The notes under the pieces: model-generated
Told to the model about the DNA's origin: nothing
The model's database searches: none
What the model saw: only the letters and a program-made list of their open reading frames with translations
Program-made: the position numbers and the translations under genes
Assembly: GCA_964020155.1 (NCBI GenBank)
Contig: OZ026556.1
Coordinates: 2,621,001 to 2,685,000 of the forward strand
Source: Chondrilla cf. caribensis
Taxonomy: Eukaryota > Porifera > Demospongiae > Chondrillida > Chondrillidae
DNA length: 64,000 nucleotides
Direction of reading: 5' to 3'
Shown: positions 1 through 11,800 of the stretch, piece after piece
Layout of the letters: each line of letters starts with the position of its first letter
How positions within the stretch are numbered: position 1 is the first letter of the stretch

Positions 1-240
1 GCTCCAATTGAAGGTCACACTATATTGGCAAACTGAGGATCTAACATTTAATACTTCTTCGGCATCGAATTCCACACGTACATACGATACGTACTATGCT
101 ACATCCATTCTTTGCTACGCCCGTACGTAGTTCAACCCGTATGTTTTCATTGCTACTTACGTACTAGTATCTGTAGATTATCCGTACTTACAAACATAGA
201 ACGCCTGTAGAGTGTTTACTTTATTACTTCGTGTACCGTA
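1..240 (-). repeat. Partial MITE, inverted relative to 2389-2879
   Basis: The reverse complement of this stretch matches the left part of the element at 2389-2879, including a terminal motif beginning TACGGTACAC and the phrase around GTAAACACTCTA. It ends at 240 at a TA dinucleotide, and its other end lies outside the window. It sits in an intron of RTK A1, upstream of the first visible kinase exon. Confidence 0.6.
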
Positions 241-1256
241 TGATAAAATACAGTAGCAGCAGGAGCTAATAATTTGAAATTAATGGGTCAATCCTATGTA
301 GCTGAACATGCTCTATTTCCACCTGAAAGTGTCACTTGGAGCTATATCTACTGTTGACTTAGATGTACATATGTATGTAGATGATCTCTTAGAATTGTTG
401 AAGATGTAGTAAAACACAAATCATTTTACTGTGTGTAGTTTCCCTAATTTTCTTCAAGATGCTTACTTTTGAGATCTGTTTGAATGAAGTCACTAGCTCA
501 TCTTGAGTTCATTTGTGAAGGCCTTTCTGATACTTTTCCACATGCAACCCAACACACTCAATAGGCTCAGTTTGTCTACAATTTTTTGTGTTGGTTTCCA
601 TAGCTTTTTTGTGTACAGTATCCATAAGTGGATATTGTAGGGGACAGTAGGAGTAGGAGGGGCTTTAGCCAGTAGCAATCCTCTTAAAACCAAATTTTGA
701 TTTGGTAGGCCAGTTGTTCATAAGAGTTTGGTTTAATGACTTTAAAGTAAGGATCGAGTGTTTTCACAAGGTGATAACTTCAGTGCAGAAAACGGAAGCA
801 ACTTGGATTGATTCTGCCATCTTTGTGACATCACTGTAATAATAATGACTAACTGTAAGCAGATCTGAGAAAAAGGCTCTCTTAGCCACAGCCCAATCAA
901 ACTAACAGTAATTTGTCCACTGACATTTATGTACAGATATTAATATGTATTTTCCACATTACTATAATTGAGCAATTAACTATGTCAACAGACACCACAA
1001 CCCCTCTACCTTATATTACCTATAATTTGTTATTATTATTATCACATTTTCATGTATGTATGGTGATAAAGTGTCTCACAGGGCAGTGGTAGTGAGCAGT
1101 AAAGGAATGAGGTCTTCTGAGTACGGCACTATCATTGTAGGCTGGCTATACTTTCAATTACCACTATAGCTATTGAGACTATTTAGCATTAGAATAGTTT
1201 GATAATGGTTGGTGATGAGCGACCTTTTTTATGTACGTGTACCTACATTCTTATAG
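241..1256. other. Intron of RTK A1, no exon seen
   Basis: No coding exon is visible. The sequence from about 243 to 1167 is matched in unit B (about 26,955-27,546), so it is duplicated intron. In unit B the equivalent intron is preceded by a kinase hinge exon at 26801-26868, so the missing A1 hinge and glycine-loop exons should lie to the left of base 1. Confidence 0.5.
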
Positions 1257-3741
1257 GCCTGGTGTCCTTCCGGAGGCTATGTTGCCTTCACAACTGTTGC
1301 AGTTCTGTCGTGACATTGCTGATGGTATGAAGTACCTTTCAAACAAAGGATTTGTACATCGTGACTTGGCAGCAAGGAACATCCTGTTGGACAAGAACCT
1401 CAAGTGCAAGGTGAACACTGTGTTGCATTGATTACAGTTATGTTCGTAATCTATGGTTGATTACAGCTGATTACTCTGTTATTCCTATATTCTACACTAT
1501 CACACATGCACCATACACTTCTGTCTGTCAAGTTATAATATTATCAATTCGCTTGTCAGTCGTGAGTGCTTCTTTGCAGATTGCTGATTTTGGTCTGTCC
1601 AAGACTCTCCAATCAGATTCAGAGTATTACATTGCCAAAGGTGGGAGAGTTCCAGTCAGATGGACACCCCCTGAAGTGAGTGGTATTCACAGTGAAACCT
1701 TTATGTGAGTATTTGCACATGTTTCTCCTTCCTAAGGCTCTTTTTTACAAGAAGTACACTACCAGCAGTGATGTATGGAGCTACGGAATGGTGGTGTTTG
1801 AGATATGGTCACTTGGTGAAAAGCCCTTCCGTGACATTGAAGCAATGAATGTAAGTCTCTTCATTTATGTGATAATATTACTGTACGTTTTGTAATTTCC
1901 ATGTATGTACGTATTCACACTTGTTCTTACTCAAAGGTGGTGAAGATACTTCGAAACAATGAGTCATACGTGCAGGCTCCTCCACCTGGTTGCCCAAGGG
2001 ACATGTACAGACTCATGGTGTACTGCTGGTGAGGATCTATGCCACATTGAACCCATTGTTTGTGTGTACAAGATGTGCACATATGTTGCACACACTGTAC
2101 CGGGGATGATTGAGTCGTAATGTATGGACAATGCCTCTCGGAATGCCTACATGGAATTCTCAACTGCCACCTGTTAGATCTGATTGAAAGTCTGAAAGTA
2201 TTGTATAAGAAATATATGTATTCACTCTTTTACTAATTCGCACACTCTCAGCATGCATGGTAGCAAAATGAAAGTGCATAAATTGGTGTGCTACCTAATT
2301 CAAACATTTGTCAACCTAACACACATAAGCCTCTACCTATACCGTACATGATCTACAAATGGATGTACATACATATTTATAATACCTGTACGGTACACAA
2401 AGTAAATAAGTAAACACTCTATGGGCATTCTATGTTTGTAAGTACAGATAACCTACTGGTCGAACTACGGGTGTAGCATAGTACATATCGTGCGTACGTG
2501 TGGAATTTGGCGCCAAAGTAGTGTTAAATGCTAGATCCTCAGTTTCACCGATATAGTGCAACCTTCAATCAGTGCTACTGTCTTCAAAGCCATCTCTCGT
2601 TTTCCTGTGACAACCTAAACGTAACCATGAGTCTTCGTTTAGTTCAAAATCGTGGAAAGGCGTTCAAAATACATACTAAACAAGGTCTATGAAACCTACA
2701 GAGAATTCCTTGGAATTGGCACTTGAGGCATTAACAGAACTGCAAGGAATCTACAGAGTAGTACAGGCGTACGTAGGTACGGGAACAAGTACGGTCGTTT
2801 TCTTCAATACATACGTACGGGTTCAAATACGGGCATAGCTACAGGGTAGAATGTTTACTTTTTCACTACATGTACCATATATATATATAAAATATTATGT
2901 ATATACATATGTTACCAAGCAGATATACAATCAGACCTCACTTATCCGCACATATCCGTTTCAGGTGGATTTGCGGATAAAGTGAGGGAACTGGATAAGT
3001 GAGGGTGCGGCATTGCATGCATTCATCAAGGGCGTATATATATTGGAATGCACTTGCTTGTACATAAAAGCAGATTTGCTTCTTCATGCTTGTGTTTGTA
3101 GCTATTTGCAATATAAGACATATATTACCTGAAAGCCTCTGTGAATTTATGAACAAGCCAATGCCATATATATTTATACCACCGGCAATTGAATACTCAG
3201 GATGAACCATATTTCCACTTGAAATGAATACTCTGTCAGATTTAGTTCATGCAAACTAAGATTCCATAGCTGCAACTATAGCCAGATGTTGAAATTGAGA
3301 AATTGGTAGATTTAACTTTATGCCTAGAATGATAACTTTTTAATAGACTAGTAGTTGTCTGAATAATAATTAGTCCTTGAATCATAAACCGTGCTTCGTG
3401 TTACTATAGAAGTGAAGTTGTGGGAAGACCTTCCCTAGAGATAACATGTCAGACTGTCTGTTATTTGTTAGCAATCATGTGTCATATGTCATGCATGTAT
3501 GTATACATTTCAGACCTGATTGATATCATTTTTTAGGGACCGTAATCACCACAATCGCCCCGACTTTAATGCCATTCACAGTGTACTGAGAGGTCCTGCA
3601 GACTCTCTGCTCAAGATTCCAAATGATGACCTCCAGCAAACAAAGGACCCACTCAAGGCAGGTCAACTTGGCATGCCTTTGGAGTTTGGAGAAGATTTGT
3701 ACACAGATCTCCAGCGCTACTACAATGCTGATAATGCCTAA
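1257..3741 (+). CDS. Receptor-type tyrosine kinase A1, 3' part (kinase C-lobe)
   Basis: Exons by splice signal and phase are 1257-1410, 1580-1675, 1737-1850, 1937-2028 and 3537-3741 (stop). The first exon needs two bases from an exon outside the window. The conceptual product covers the catalytic half of a protein tyrosine kinase: HRDLAARN catalytic loop, DFGLS magnesium motif, a YY pair in the activation loop, a TPPE in place of the usual APE-type sequence, SDVWSYGM, and a [10 protein letters not shown] segment split across the last intron. The LAARN loop is typical of tyrosine rather than Ser/Thr kinases. A short C-terminal tail follows. Ligand and ectodomain are unknown because the 5' half is outside the window. 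The catalytic residues in view are intact, so this copy may be functional. Its unit B counterpart (26801-28503) lacks four of these five exons. Confidence 0.8.
2389..2879. mobile_element. MITE, about 490 bp, TA-flanked
   Basis: The ends form imperfect terminal inverted repeats: left TACGGTACACAAAGTAAATA, right (reverse complement) TATGGTACATGTAGTGAAAA. Both continue into a shared GTAAACAYTCTA block. Both ends coincide with TA. No coding capacity is seen. It lies in the last intron of RTK A1, and the equivalent place in unit B (around 27,770) lacks it, so it inserted after the duplication or was lost from B. Confidence 0.65.
2930..3010. repeat. Hairpin-like remnant of a pogo-type terminal repeat
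   Basis: A CTCACTTATCCGCAC-type sequence is followed within 60 bases by its inverted forms (GCGGATAAAGTGAGGG and GGATAAGTGAGGG). Such self-complementary ends are typical of pogo/Tigger-derived MITEs. The corresponding unit B interval (27,827-27,960) has unrelated sequence. Extent to the right is unclear. Confidence 0.4.
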
Positions 3742-5214
3742 ACTAGTATTAGCCCTTATGGACAATAGTATGTATGTTCACCCTACCTGTACAGTCAGGT
3801 GGAATAGCAACTTATATTATTATCTGCATGTTTTCTAATATTGTACACATGCTGGTCATAATAGCTTGAACTGTTAGTTTGTGTGGATTAACCTTTATCA
3901 GTGCTGGACACTTTCTGTTGTTTTGTAATGATATTATTATTATTGAGATTATAATTATTGTATTATGGAACTGATCATGATTTCCTGAATCAAAATCTAA
4001 AAATGCGTAATGGTATTTCTAATTTAATATGGTACATATTATCTGTAATCACATTTGTTATTATAAAAATGTTAGTTGATGATTCATTTATTGTATAGTG
4101 TATACCTATGTAATATTATATATACGTATACACACAATAATACAATATGTTATGTGAATGGATCAAAGGTGTTTTATAGGATGGAAACCAAATTAAGTAG
4201 TAAAAGGCATTGAACATACGTACCTAGGGCATGTATGGGATTCAACAGTGCCAATGTCATTGTAGTACATAATGTTGCTTTACCTGTTTGTGCTGTAGCT
4301 TTAAAAGTCAATATGTCATAATGATAAGAATTCTGTGATTTTGTCAGCTGATTGACAGTTTTAACACCTAGATAATGTTTGTCCTTCTTATTGTATACAT
4401 ATTAATTTCTTTAATTTTAATGTCCATCATAACTGCCAAAACAAGTACAAAATGTTTGTAATTTGGACTTGACTGCATCATTCTGTACAAACAATGTCAT
4501 ATTATTCATATTTCTGTAGAATAATAATTTACGTAGTTTTATTTCTTATGTACATATTCATTAAATGGACTTTATTCAGTATGGCAAGTATTAGTATATT
4601 ATTATACATATACATATACTAATTATTGTATATGTTAAACACATTGTACTCTAGATCTATGCATTCAATCTTAGTACAGTCAGACTCTAGCTTTATAACA
4701 ATGTCATCATCCTTTGTTTCTTGCTTCAATATCCCTTGATCCCATTGAACCAATTTGTTGTATATATAATAATTATTATTATGATAATCTGTGTCCACGT
4801 ACAGAGACTGTCCTTAATTGTAAAAAGTGCAATAAAGAGGTTTGACTGTACTCCAATATAAATACCATGCAGCTCTTCAAACATAATTATAATTACCTTA
4901 CAGATGAGTATATATATACGTATATATTTATATGTGTGTGTGTGTGTTTCATTATAATTAATTCATTTTGTGAGCACTACATTAAAATTATTATACAAAT
5001 ATCAATCAATTATGAAATTATATCAAATAGAGCTAATCTTGAATCTTCCATCTAATACAACAGGGGCCTAAACTACTGCATAATATACGTACAACACTGC
5101 TACCAATTTAACTTCTACACACTACATAATAATAATTAATGTAAGTCAGCTATATCACTATCTATTGAGTATAGCAGTTCATCTAGACCTAATCCTACAC
5201 TTTTCCTTTTCTTG
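3742..5214. other. Intergenic: 3' ends of RTK A1 and giant gene A
   Basis: This AT-rich stretch lies between two convergent stop codons (3741 on +, 5215 on -). The first ~55 bases after the A1 stop are conserved in unit B (to about 28,560) and are probably 3' UTR. One MITE is recognisable (4675-4850) and a short (TG)n tract lies near 4937. I see no further gene. Confidence 0.5.
4675..4850. mobile_element. MITE, about 176 bp, Tigger-like ends
   Basis: The left end reads TACAGTCAGACTCTAGCTTT and the right end, reversed and complemented, TACAGTCAAACCTCTTTATT. These are imperfect terminal inverted repeats starting at TA, as in pogo/Tigger-derived non-autonomous elements. No reading frame of note is inside. 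Confidence 0.6.
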
Positions 5215-5804
5215 TTACAAATAGGTAATGAGATAAGCAGGGTATGTCTGATCATTGCGATGAACTACGTAAATTTCATCACCTCCAAGTGTACCTTGAA
5301 TACTATCAGAGGTTTCAATGACTCCTCCCTGTACTTGTTGAGTTTGCACAGGGCCTTCTCTACTGTTGTTGATCATGACACCAAGTAGGGTCTTCATCAC
5401 TAACATTTGGCATAAACCACTGGTGGTATGTGTGTAACTATGGGATACAAGAGCATTCTTTGCCAAGTAAATCCCTCTTCCATAAGCTCCACGATCACTT
5501 CTTATGATGTCCAGTCCACGCTGACCAGCATAGATATCCCGAGGGTTGTTATCTCTAGTGCCATGGAAAGTCAGTCTATCACCACTTGGTTTATTCTGTT
5601 GTGCAAACATCTGACGACGATGGGAGAACTCTCTCCATAAGTCTACATTTTGAATTCTGGTTATGTCAAAAATCCTGACATTGCGAGTACCCATGGTACT
5701 AGAAAAGAGATCGGCAACTACATTGTACTCTCGATTGCCTTGTAGCAAAGGCATTTCTCTGAGCCTTACTCCTTCACCATGAGGCATCCATTCCACAGGA
5801 AGAG
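5215..5804 (-). CDS. Last exon of giant gene A: PARP-type mono-ADP-ribosyltransferase
   Basis: The acceptor CTCTCCAG lies before 5804; joining to the donor ATG|GTGAGT at 6125 completes an Ala codon and keeps frame to TAA. The PARP signature is clear: LTFHGTRDNN (the NAD-binding His), GAYGRGIYLAKNA (the Tyr in GIYLA), then DEIYVVHRNDQTYPAYLITY near the end. Aligning the last segment on its Gln puts Ile where PARP1 has its catalytic Glu, so the triad reads H-Y-I. In known PARPs this predicts mono- rather than poly-ADP-ribosylation. It most resembles the PARP10/12/14 group. No WWE or macrodomain is visible; the HEPN domain of the previous exon precedes it directly. Confidence 0.85.
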
Positions 5805-8800
5805 CTGGAGAGAAAAAGCCAATAGCGAAAATCATGTAATAGATATCATAGTTTTCTATGTTTGTAGAGTACAATGAATTATATCCACATAAATCAACAT
5901 ACTATACGCACTATATGTATTGTATGTATTGTGTGAAGTCTACGCTAATCTGTAAGGCCTACAACATACAGTATTATACTGCAGGTACAGAATGTACATA
6001 AAACTTGTTTTATCACCAGATTGTTGATCACTATTAATTTGGTACACTGCATATATCTTAATAACATAGCTCACTAGTTACCCACAAAATTACATATACA
6101 TGAAACAGATCAAGGTACACTCACCATGAGGATCAATGGGGTCTACTCTTTGAACAGGAACTGTGTACATCACTTCACGCATCAACTCTGCAATGCTGTC
6201 TATCTGTTGCACAGTTTCAAGGATACGTCCAACAGCCATCACCACATCCTCTGCATCCTGGAACCTCTCCACATATACTCGAGCAGGTTCCATCATTGGT
6301 ACGTTGTAGTCCGGATAGCGACAACACAAGTAATGGCTTGACACTTGAAGCACTTGTGGCATGAGATTTATGGGAGGATCACGTGACCAATGGGGATTTC
6401 TCTGTAGTTCTTCACACAGGTCTTTCACATTAGTGTGTCCAGTCAGTTGCCTGTTCATACCATACAGAGCTAAGAAGAGTGCTTTCAAACACTTTTCAAC
6501 ACTTTCGTGACAGAGGAAGCAAACCTGGGCAGGGAACATGTGAATAACTGACAGTTGGTGGTTTTGATGGCCTTGGTGATCTTGACGATACTGTATTGAC
6601 GTTGTCAAGAGTGACTTGGCTGCTTCAAAATCGTTCAGAGATTGAGTTAACCACATTCTAGCTTCAGTTATGTTAGGCTGAGGAGGGGGTTCTTCCACAG
6701 TAGGTGGTTGCCACAGAGAGTCATGGTAGCGATTTGCTCCTCGTGGTCTCCACACAGGGTTCTGGAGGCCACCAAAGCCAGAACCAATTCCTCCTCTGTG
6801 ATGCCTTCTGCCAGCACCACCTCCTCCACCACCTCCCATATAACCAACACCCCCACCTCCACCCCCATGTCCCAGACTCCCGCCTCCTCCACCAAAACTG
6901 CTAGCAGATGGTTGTCGTTCCATTCGAGAATTTATCAGTTCTTCCACTATCTCTTCAATTTGCCTTATAATGTCCTGTCGAATGTTCAATGACCTGAGTA
7001 GGCCTATATACACATCTGCAACTGATCTGAATTTCCTCGCACAATCGTTCTTGACACAAAGGTAATCCAAGTGGTATATCAGACGTATATAGACTTCCCT
7101 TTGGACACTGTTACCTAGTACGTTTAGAACAGCTCCCAGCTGGTCTGCAAGACATTGACCATCAGGATTGCTGACATCAAAGCTGAGGAAAGACAGAGGT
7201 TCGTGAGGTGTTGTACCATCATCTTCATCCTCCTCAGAATTTGAAGGCAATTTCCAACATCTCTTGATGTAGGTAGCTTGTGGAGTGGATAAATATTTGG
7301 ACATGAACATAGGAGCAGAAGTGACTTCAATCACAGCTCCATCCTCTCCAGTATCAGCTCCAACTTGTAGTCTACATTCCACCAACTGATTGTCAACATT
7401 GGATACCTCCTTCACTTCAGCATTGATCCAGTTTCCAGCATCATTGAGATACTTCACAATCTCCCCTGTCCTGAAAGTACACAAAATGAGATAATCCAAG
7501 CGTCCTCTGTTTAGTGCAGGCTGACCTATGTCAGATTCCTGTGGCTGTGCTTCTGTCCCATGCTCGTATGCCGGAATACACAATCTGTCCAGCACAATTG
7601 GAATGACCTCTGGTCCTTGGCATGATAGCATCTGAATCAGGAGTGCATTGTCCTTGATGATTTGCCCAAGGAATAGGTTCAAACCTTTGGACAGTTTGAA
7701 GAGCAGCTCAGTGGGGTTGAGAGAATCAGAGTGGGGTGCAATGAAAGCTATTCTACTGCTGTCATCATCGTCAGAAGTAACAAAACAGCTAATGTCCTCA
7801 TTTTCCGAACTTTGAATAAGTTGTCCTTGTTCATTGTGCAGTACAGTTTTAATCATCTGAACACACTTCACGTCGATTCTTTGGAGATTGACTCTCACTC
7901 TATCAGCCAGTTCATCTGATGGTACTTGACGTGTCTCATGTCTGACAATCCTCAGCACTGCTTGGTAGAGTTCATTGGAGAATATGATGTTGTTCAGTGC
8001 TATCACATGTTGACAGCCATGCTCCCGACCCTCAGCTCTAGCCACACTCTCCGCATTACACATATTGGCAGGGTGCAGCATCTGCTCATGGGGGTGTTCA
8101 GTGATCAATCTACTGAGTAGACGTACACCTAGACAATCTGGTAGGGTATGATAGCTGAACTCATCCTTAGGTGGTCTATGTACCAAAGCAATTTGGACTG
8201 CACTTGCATCAATCCTTTGACCAATCCACGATGCATCATCCAATACCAGTTGAGTAGAAGGAAGAAGCCTCCTATCAATAGAAGGTAGAGGAATTTCCCC
8301 TGTATGCACAGTTAACTGCTCAGCTAATGGCAGATCTTCATTTTCAACCTTTCTACAAAGGTATATAAGGTGCTTGTAGGCCACCAAAGCTGATTTCCAG
8401 TCATTTGGATACAAATCACGATTTTTGTATTTCTTGATTAGTCGTCTCAATACAAACAAGCACTGTGGAATTGAGAGCTCCTCAGAAACACCAGCTAATT
8501 TGAGAAAATGTGAGAATGTGAGGCAGTAATGTGGTACAGGAAGAACATAAGGAGTGAGATCATAAATGTCCACAGAGGTAGATGAAGGCAGGCAGACTTG
8601 TTCAGCTGACAAGAGGAGGAATGATGTGGGAAGGAAGATACACTTCTTGTTGTGGAGGACTTCAGATATAGTGTCCTCACTACCCTCACTGTCATTAATG
8701 TACTTATAATGAGCTTCGAACAGCTTCTCCAGTTTGGTGACTAACTTAAATCTATCTTCTACAGGAATTTCCTTGCACCTTTGAAGGTGCTGTGAAAGGC

Positions 8801-11800
8801 AAATCAAATTCTGTGCCACCAGAACAGAATTGTGCTTGCTCATGCCAAGTTTGTCCAGCACCTCTTGGGAGGAATCACTACTAAAGCTATAGCCAATAGC
8901 TAAACAGGGCTTGACTAGACAGGTGATCAAGTAGTCACTGCTGCTGTTTGCCACCACACAACCAGAGAGTTTAGTCCATCCTTGATGTGGCAATCTGAAC
9001 TCAGCATCATTTAAGACAGTCTGTATTGTTCTCTCCAGATGATCTTGTGGTTCACAAGGAGCAATGACTATTTGAGAGGCTTTAGTGCAGAAATCCACTG
9101 AGACATTCTTCTGTACTTTCTGATGCAGACTCTCCAGCAGTAGATGTGACTTACAATCCATTTCACTCTTATCACCAGATTGCTGAATCTCTTCAGCAAG
9201 TATATTGGCAAATTGAAGCCAAAGCTGGCATGATACAGTCTGAATTAAGCCAATATGACGAAGAAAATCCAATCTCATATGCTCCCCCTGCATCCATGGC
9301 TGAGGTGGAAAGCTATCACTGGGAAGAAATGTTTTCAGAAGCTCCTCCTCAGGATCATACAAGTCCCGAACACATACAGCACCTTGTGGACTTGATATGA
9401 ATGGTATTCGTTGAAGCTCTCCAAAAATTATGTTCCATGATCCCCTTGTTTTCTTAGTATATCCAAGTTTACAGAACAATTCAAACAAAAGTTCTACTTG
9501 AGCCTTGAGCAACTGAGGAGCCATTTCATCAGGCAACACATGAAACAGTGGAACTAGATGATATCTGTAGAACTGCAATTCATTGTCTTTCCATAAGGTC
9601 ACGCCCACATTCCTCATGAATTCATCACAAAATGGTGGGACTACCACAAATTGTACAGTCTTCACAATGGCACTTAACTCCGCAAGGCCATCCTTTGGAA
9701 ATGAATTGTGGATCCCATGAACTGATGCATAAGTATCTATTGGTTTCAGCTCTCCACTAACTAATTTGAACAGAGGAAGCTTCTTCAAGTGGTGACTACT
9801 CTGTTGACTGAACACTTCACTTTCCTCAAGAAAACGGATGAACTCTGTCACATCAGATTCTTCAGGTGTAATATTCCTCAGTACTACATCGTGTTGGTAA
9901 TGTTCTAAAAGTCTAAGAATGTCTGGTACAGTTTCATGAGCAAAGTGGGATTGGAAATCGCTGTACAACCCAAATTCCTGATACTTAGGGAAAATCTTCC
10001 CGAAATCAACAATAGGGAATCCAAACAGTGTTATCAGTTTCCTAATTGGTTGCTCAAACAGGACCATGTTGGCCTGAGAGAAAGGGTAGAGGTGGTTATC
10101 TGTGGTTGGAATTATAGAGAAGCAGTTGAAATGATACAATTCTCTATGATGAATGTTTCTGATATACTTCCAAAGCAGAGCAAGAAGGTCCTTCGATGCA
10201 GTATCAAAGGATACAACCCCCACATTTTGGCGGAGGTTCAGATGTGTGGAAACATAAGATGGTTGTTCAATAAGAGGCTTGATTACACCCAAGTGTTCAA
10301 GGTGGGTAGCCAATCCCGAGCATTTCCAAATGGTCTGACTGATAAACTGCTGAGAACAATGAGGAAGTAGTTTGGAATAACGACCATCAAATACTTCACA
10401 CATTTCCTTCAAACAACTGTCTTCAGTCAACATCAAGGGGATTCCATTCAAAATAGCCTGCCAAATAGGTGTTTGACTGTTCTTAGTCACCTGATGAACA
10501 TCCGATAAGCAGTACTTCAATAAAGACAGAATATTCTCCACTATTATATCTCTGTACTTCTCAAGCTGAGGGGAAAGAGATCTGAGGTGTTCTCTCACAG
10601 AGGCAGGTATGATAATTCCAGTATAATCCTGGTTCAGTGATGTTTGCACACATGTAGCAATTCTAAATGGTGCTGAGGTCAAGTTCAGTCCTAGCTTCAG
10701 CAAAATCACTCCTTGTAGATCCTTTGGCTTATCATCTTCGGAGCTTCTTGACTCTTTCATTCCTGATGAAGCCAAAAACCTTGCTTGTGATACTTCATGC
10801 CTTGGAACCGTAGAGGATGGTTCCTTGTAAAACAACCCCTTTTGTGAGTGAATGGAATTACTCAAGGCTAGCCACTGAGGATGAACACATTCATCATCTT
10901 CATTCTCTTTCTTCACCAGTAGAACAGGAGCATTTTGATCCACAAGTAAAGAGTAAACCCTACACGGTAAGTTGAAGTTTTCCAGAGGTCCTTCAATTGT
11001 ACAGTTGGGAAACAGTCCATAGTACCAAGATGGATTGAATTGGCTGTCTTCTCCAGTCCTTACACCTCTGCAGTACAGTAACAAGTCCACATACGCTTTA
11101 GCACAGATATCATTGCACACTGCTGCGTTCCATTCCTTCAATTCATGGTCTCCTTTACTGTGTTGTAAGTTACGTCTGGAGTCATTTAACCAAAAGTGAC
11201 CATTGACATGAACTGGTAGATGTGATTCAAGGGGTAGAGGGAGATAGCAGTACAGTGACCTAGGAGATCTACTGCTATGATCATATAGGCCTCTACCGAG
11301 GGGAAGTCTGGCAGCCACACCTCCCAATGGTAGGAAGCTACATCTGAACCCTGTAGCCAACAATGTTTCATCAACGTCTTGTCCTCCAAATCTTTTGCTA
11401 ACTATCCACTCTTCTGAGCTTATTTTCATGTTGAAGCGCTTGGCACCTTTTTCATCAGTCACTACTTCTCTCTGTGCACAATTCACTGCAAGCCTGTATA
11501 CAGTACTGAGTGACTTTGTACACTTTTCCATTTTGACCATTTTGATCTCGTTGGTTACCTTGGAGTTGAAGTCATGACACAGACACTCTGAATTTGGTGT
11601 CAGATCAGCATGGAAAGATCCCAAGAGTGTACATCTATTATCTCCAGTTATTTCAAACAAAGAGATTCTTCTAACACAGTTGAGGAATAGTAGCATTTGA
11701 CCAGCTTCATCAACAAAATCATCCATCAGTTGTCTCAAATGAACTTGAGTCATTTTGTACCCTTTATTTATCTTCTTTGGCAATACCTCCCTTTCTCTTG

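Noticed and set aside
6090..6124. In-frame extension of the giant exon to a stop at 6090 (short protein ending after HEPN)
   Set aside because: A strong donor (ATG|GTGAGT) occurs at the same place in both copies and joins in phase to the PARP exon, while the read-through tails differ between copies. Intron retention could still give a minor form.
6125..6680. HEPN domain as an active RNase
   Set aside because: No convincing Arg-x4-6-His catalytic motif is visible in the expected helix. Sacsin-type HEPN domains are generally regarded as nucleotide-binding or dimerising.
9936..10370. 144-codon open frame on + within the giant exon, and similar frames at 14868-15251 and 40000-40575
   Set aside because: They are antisense shadows of the conserved giant coding exons, with no domain signatures of their own.
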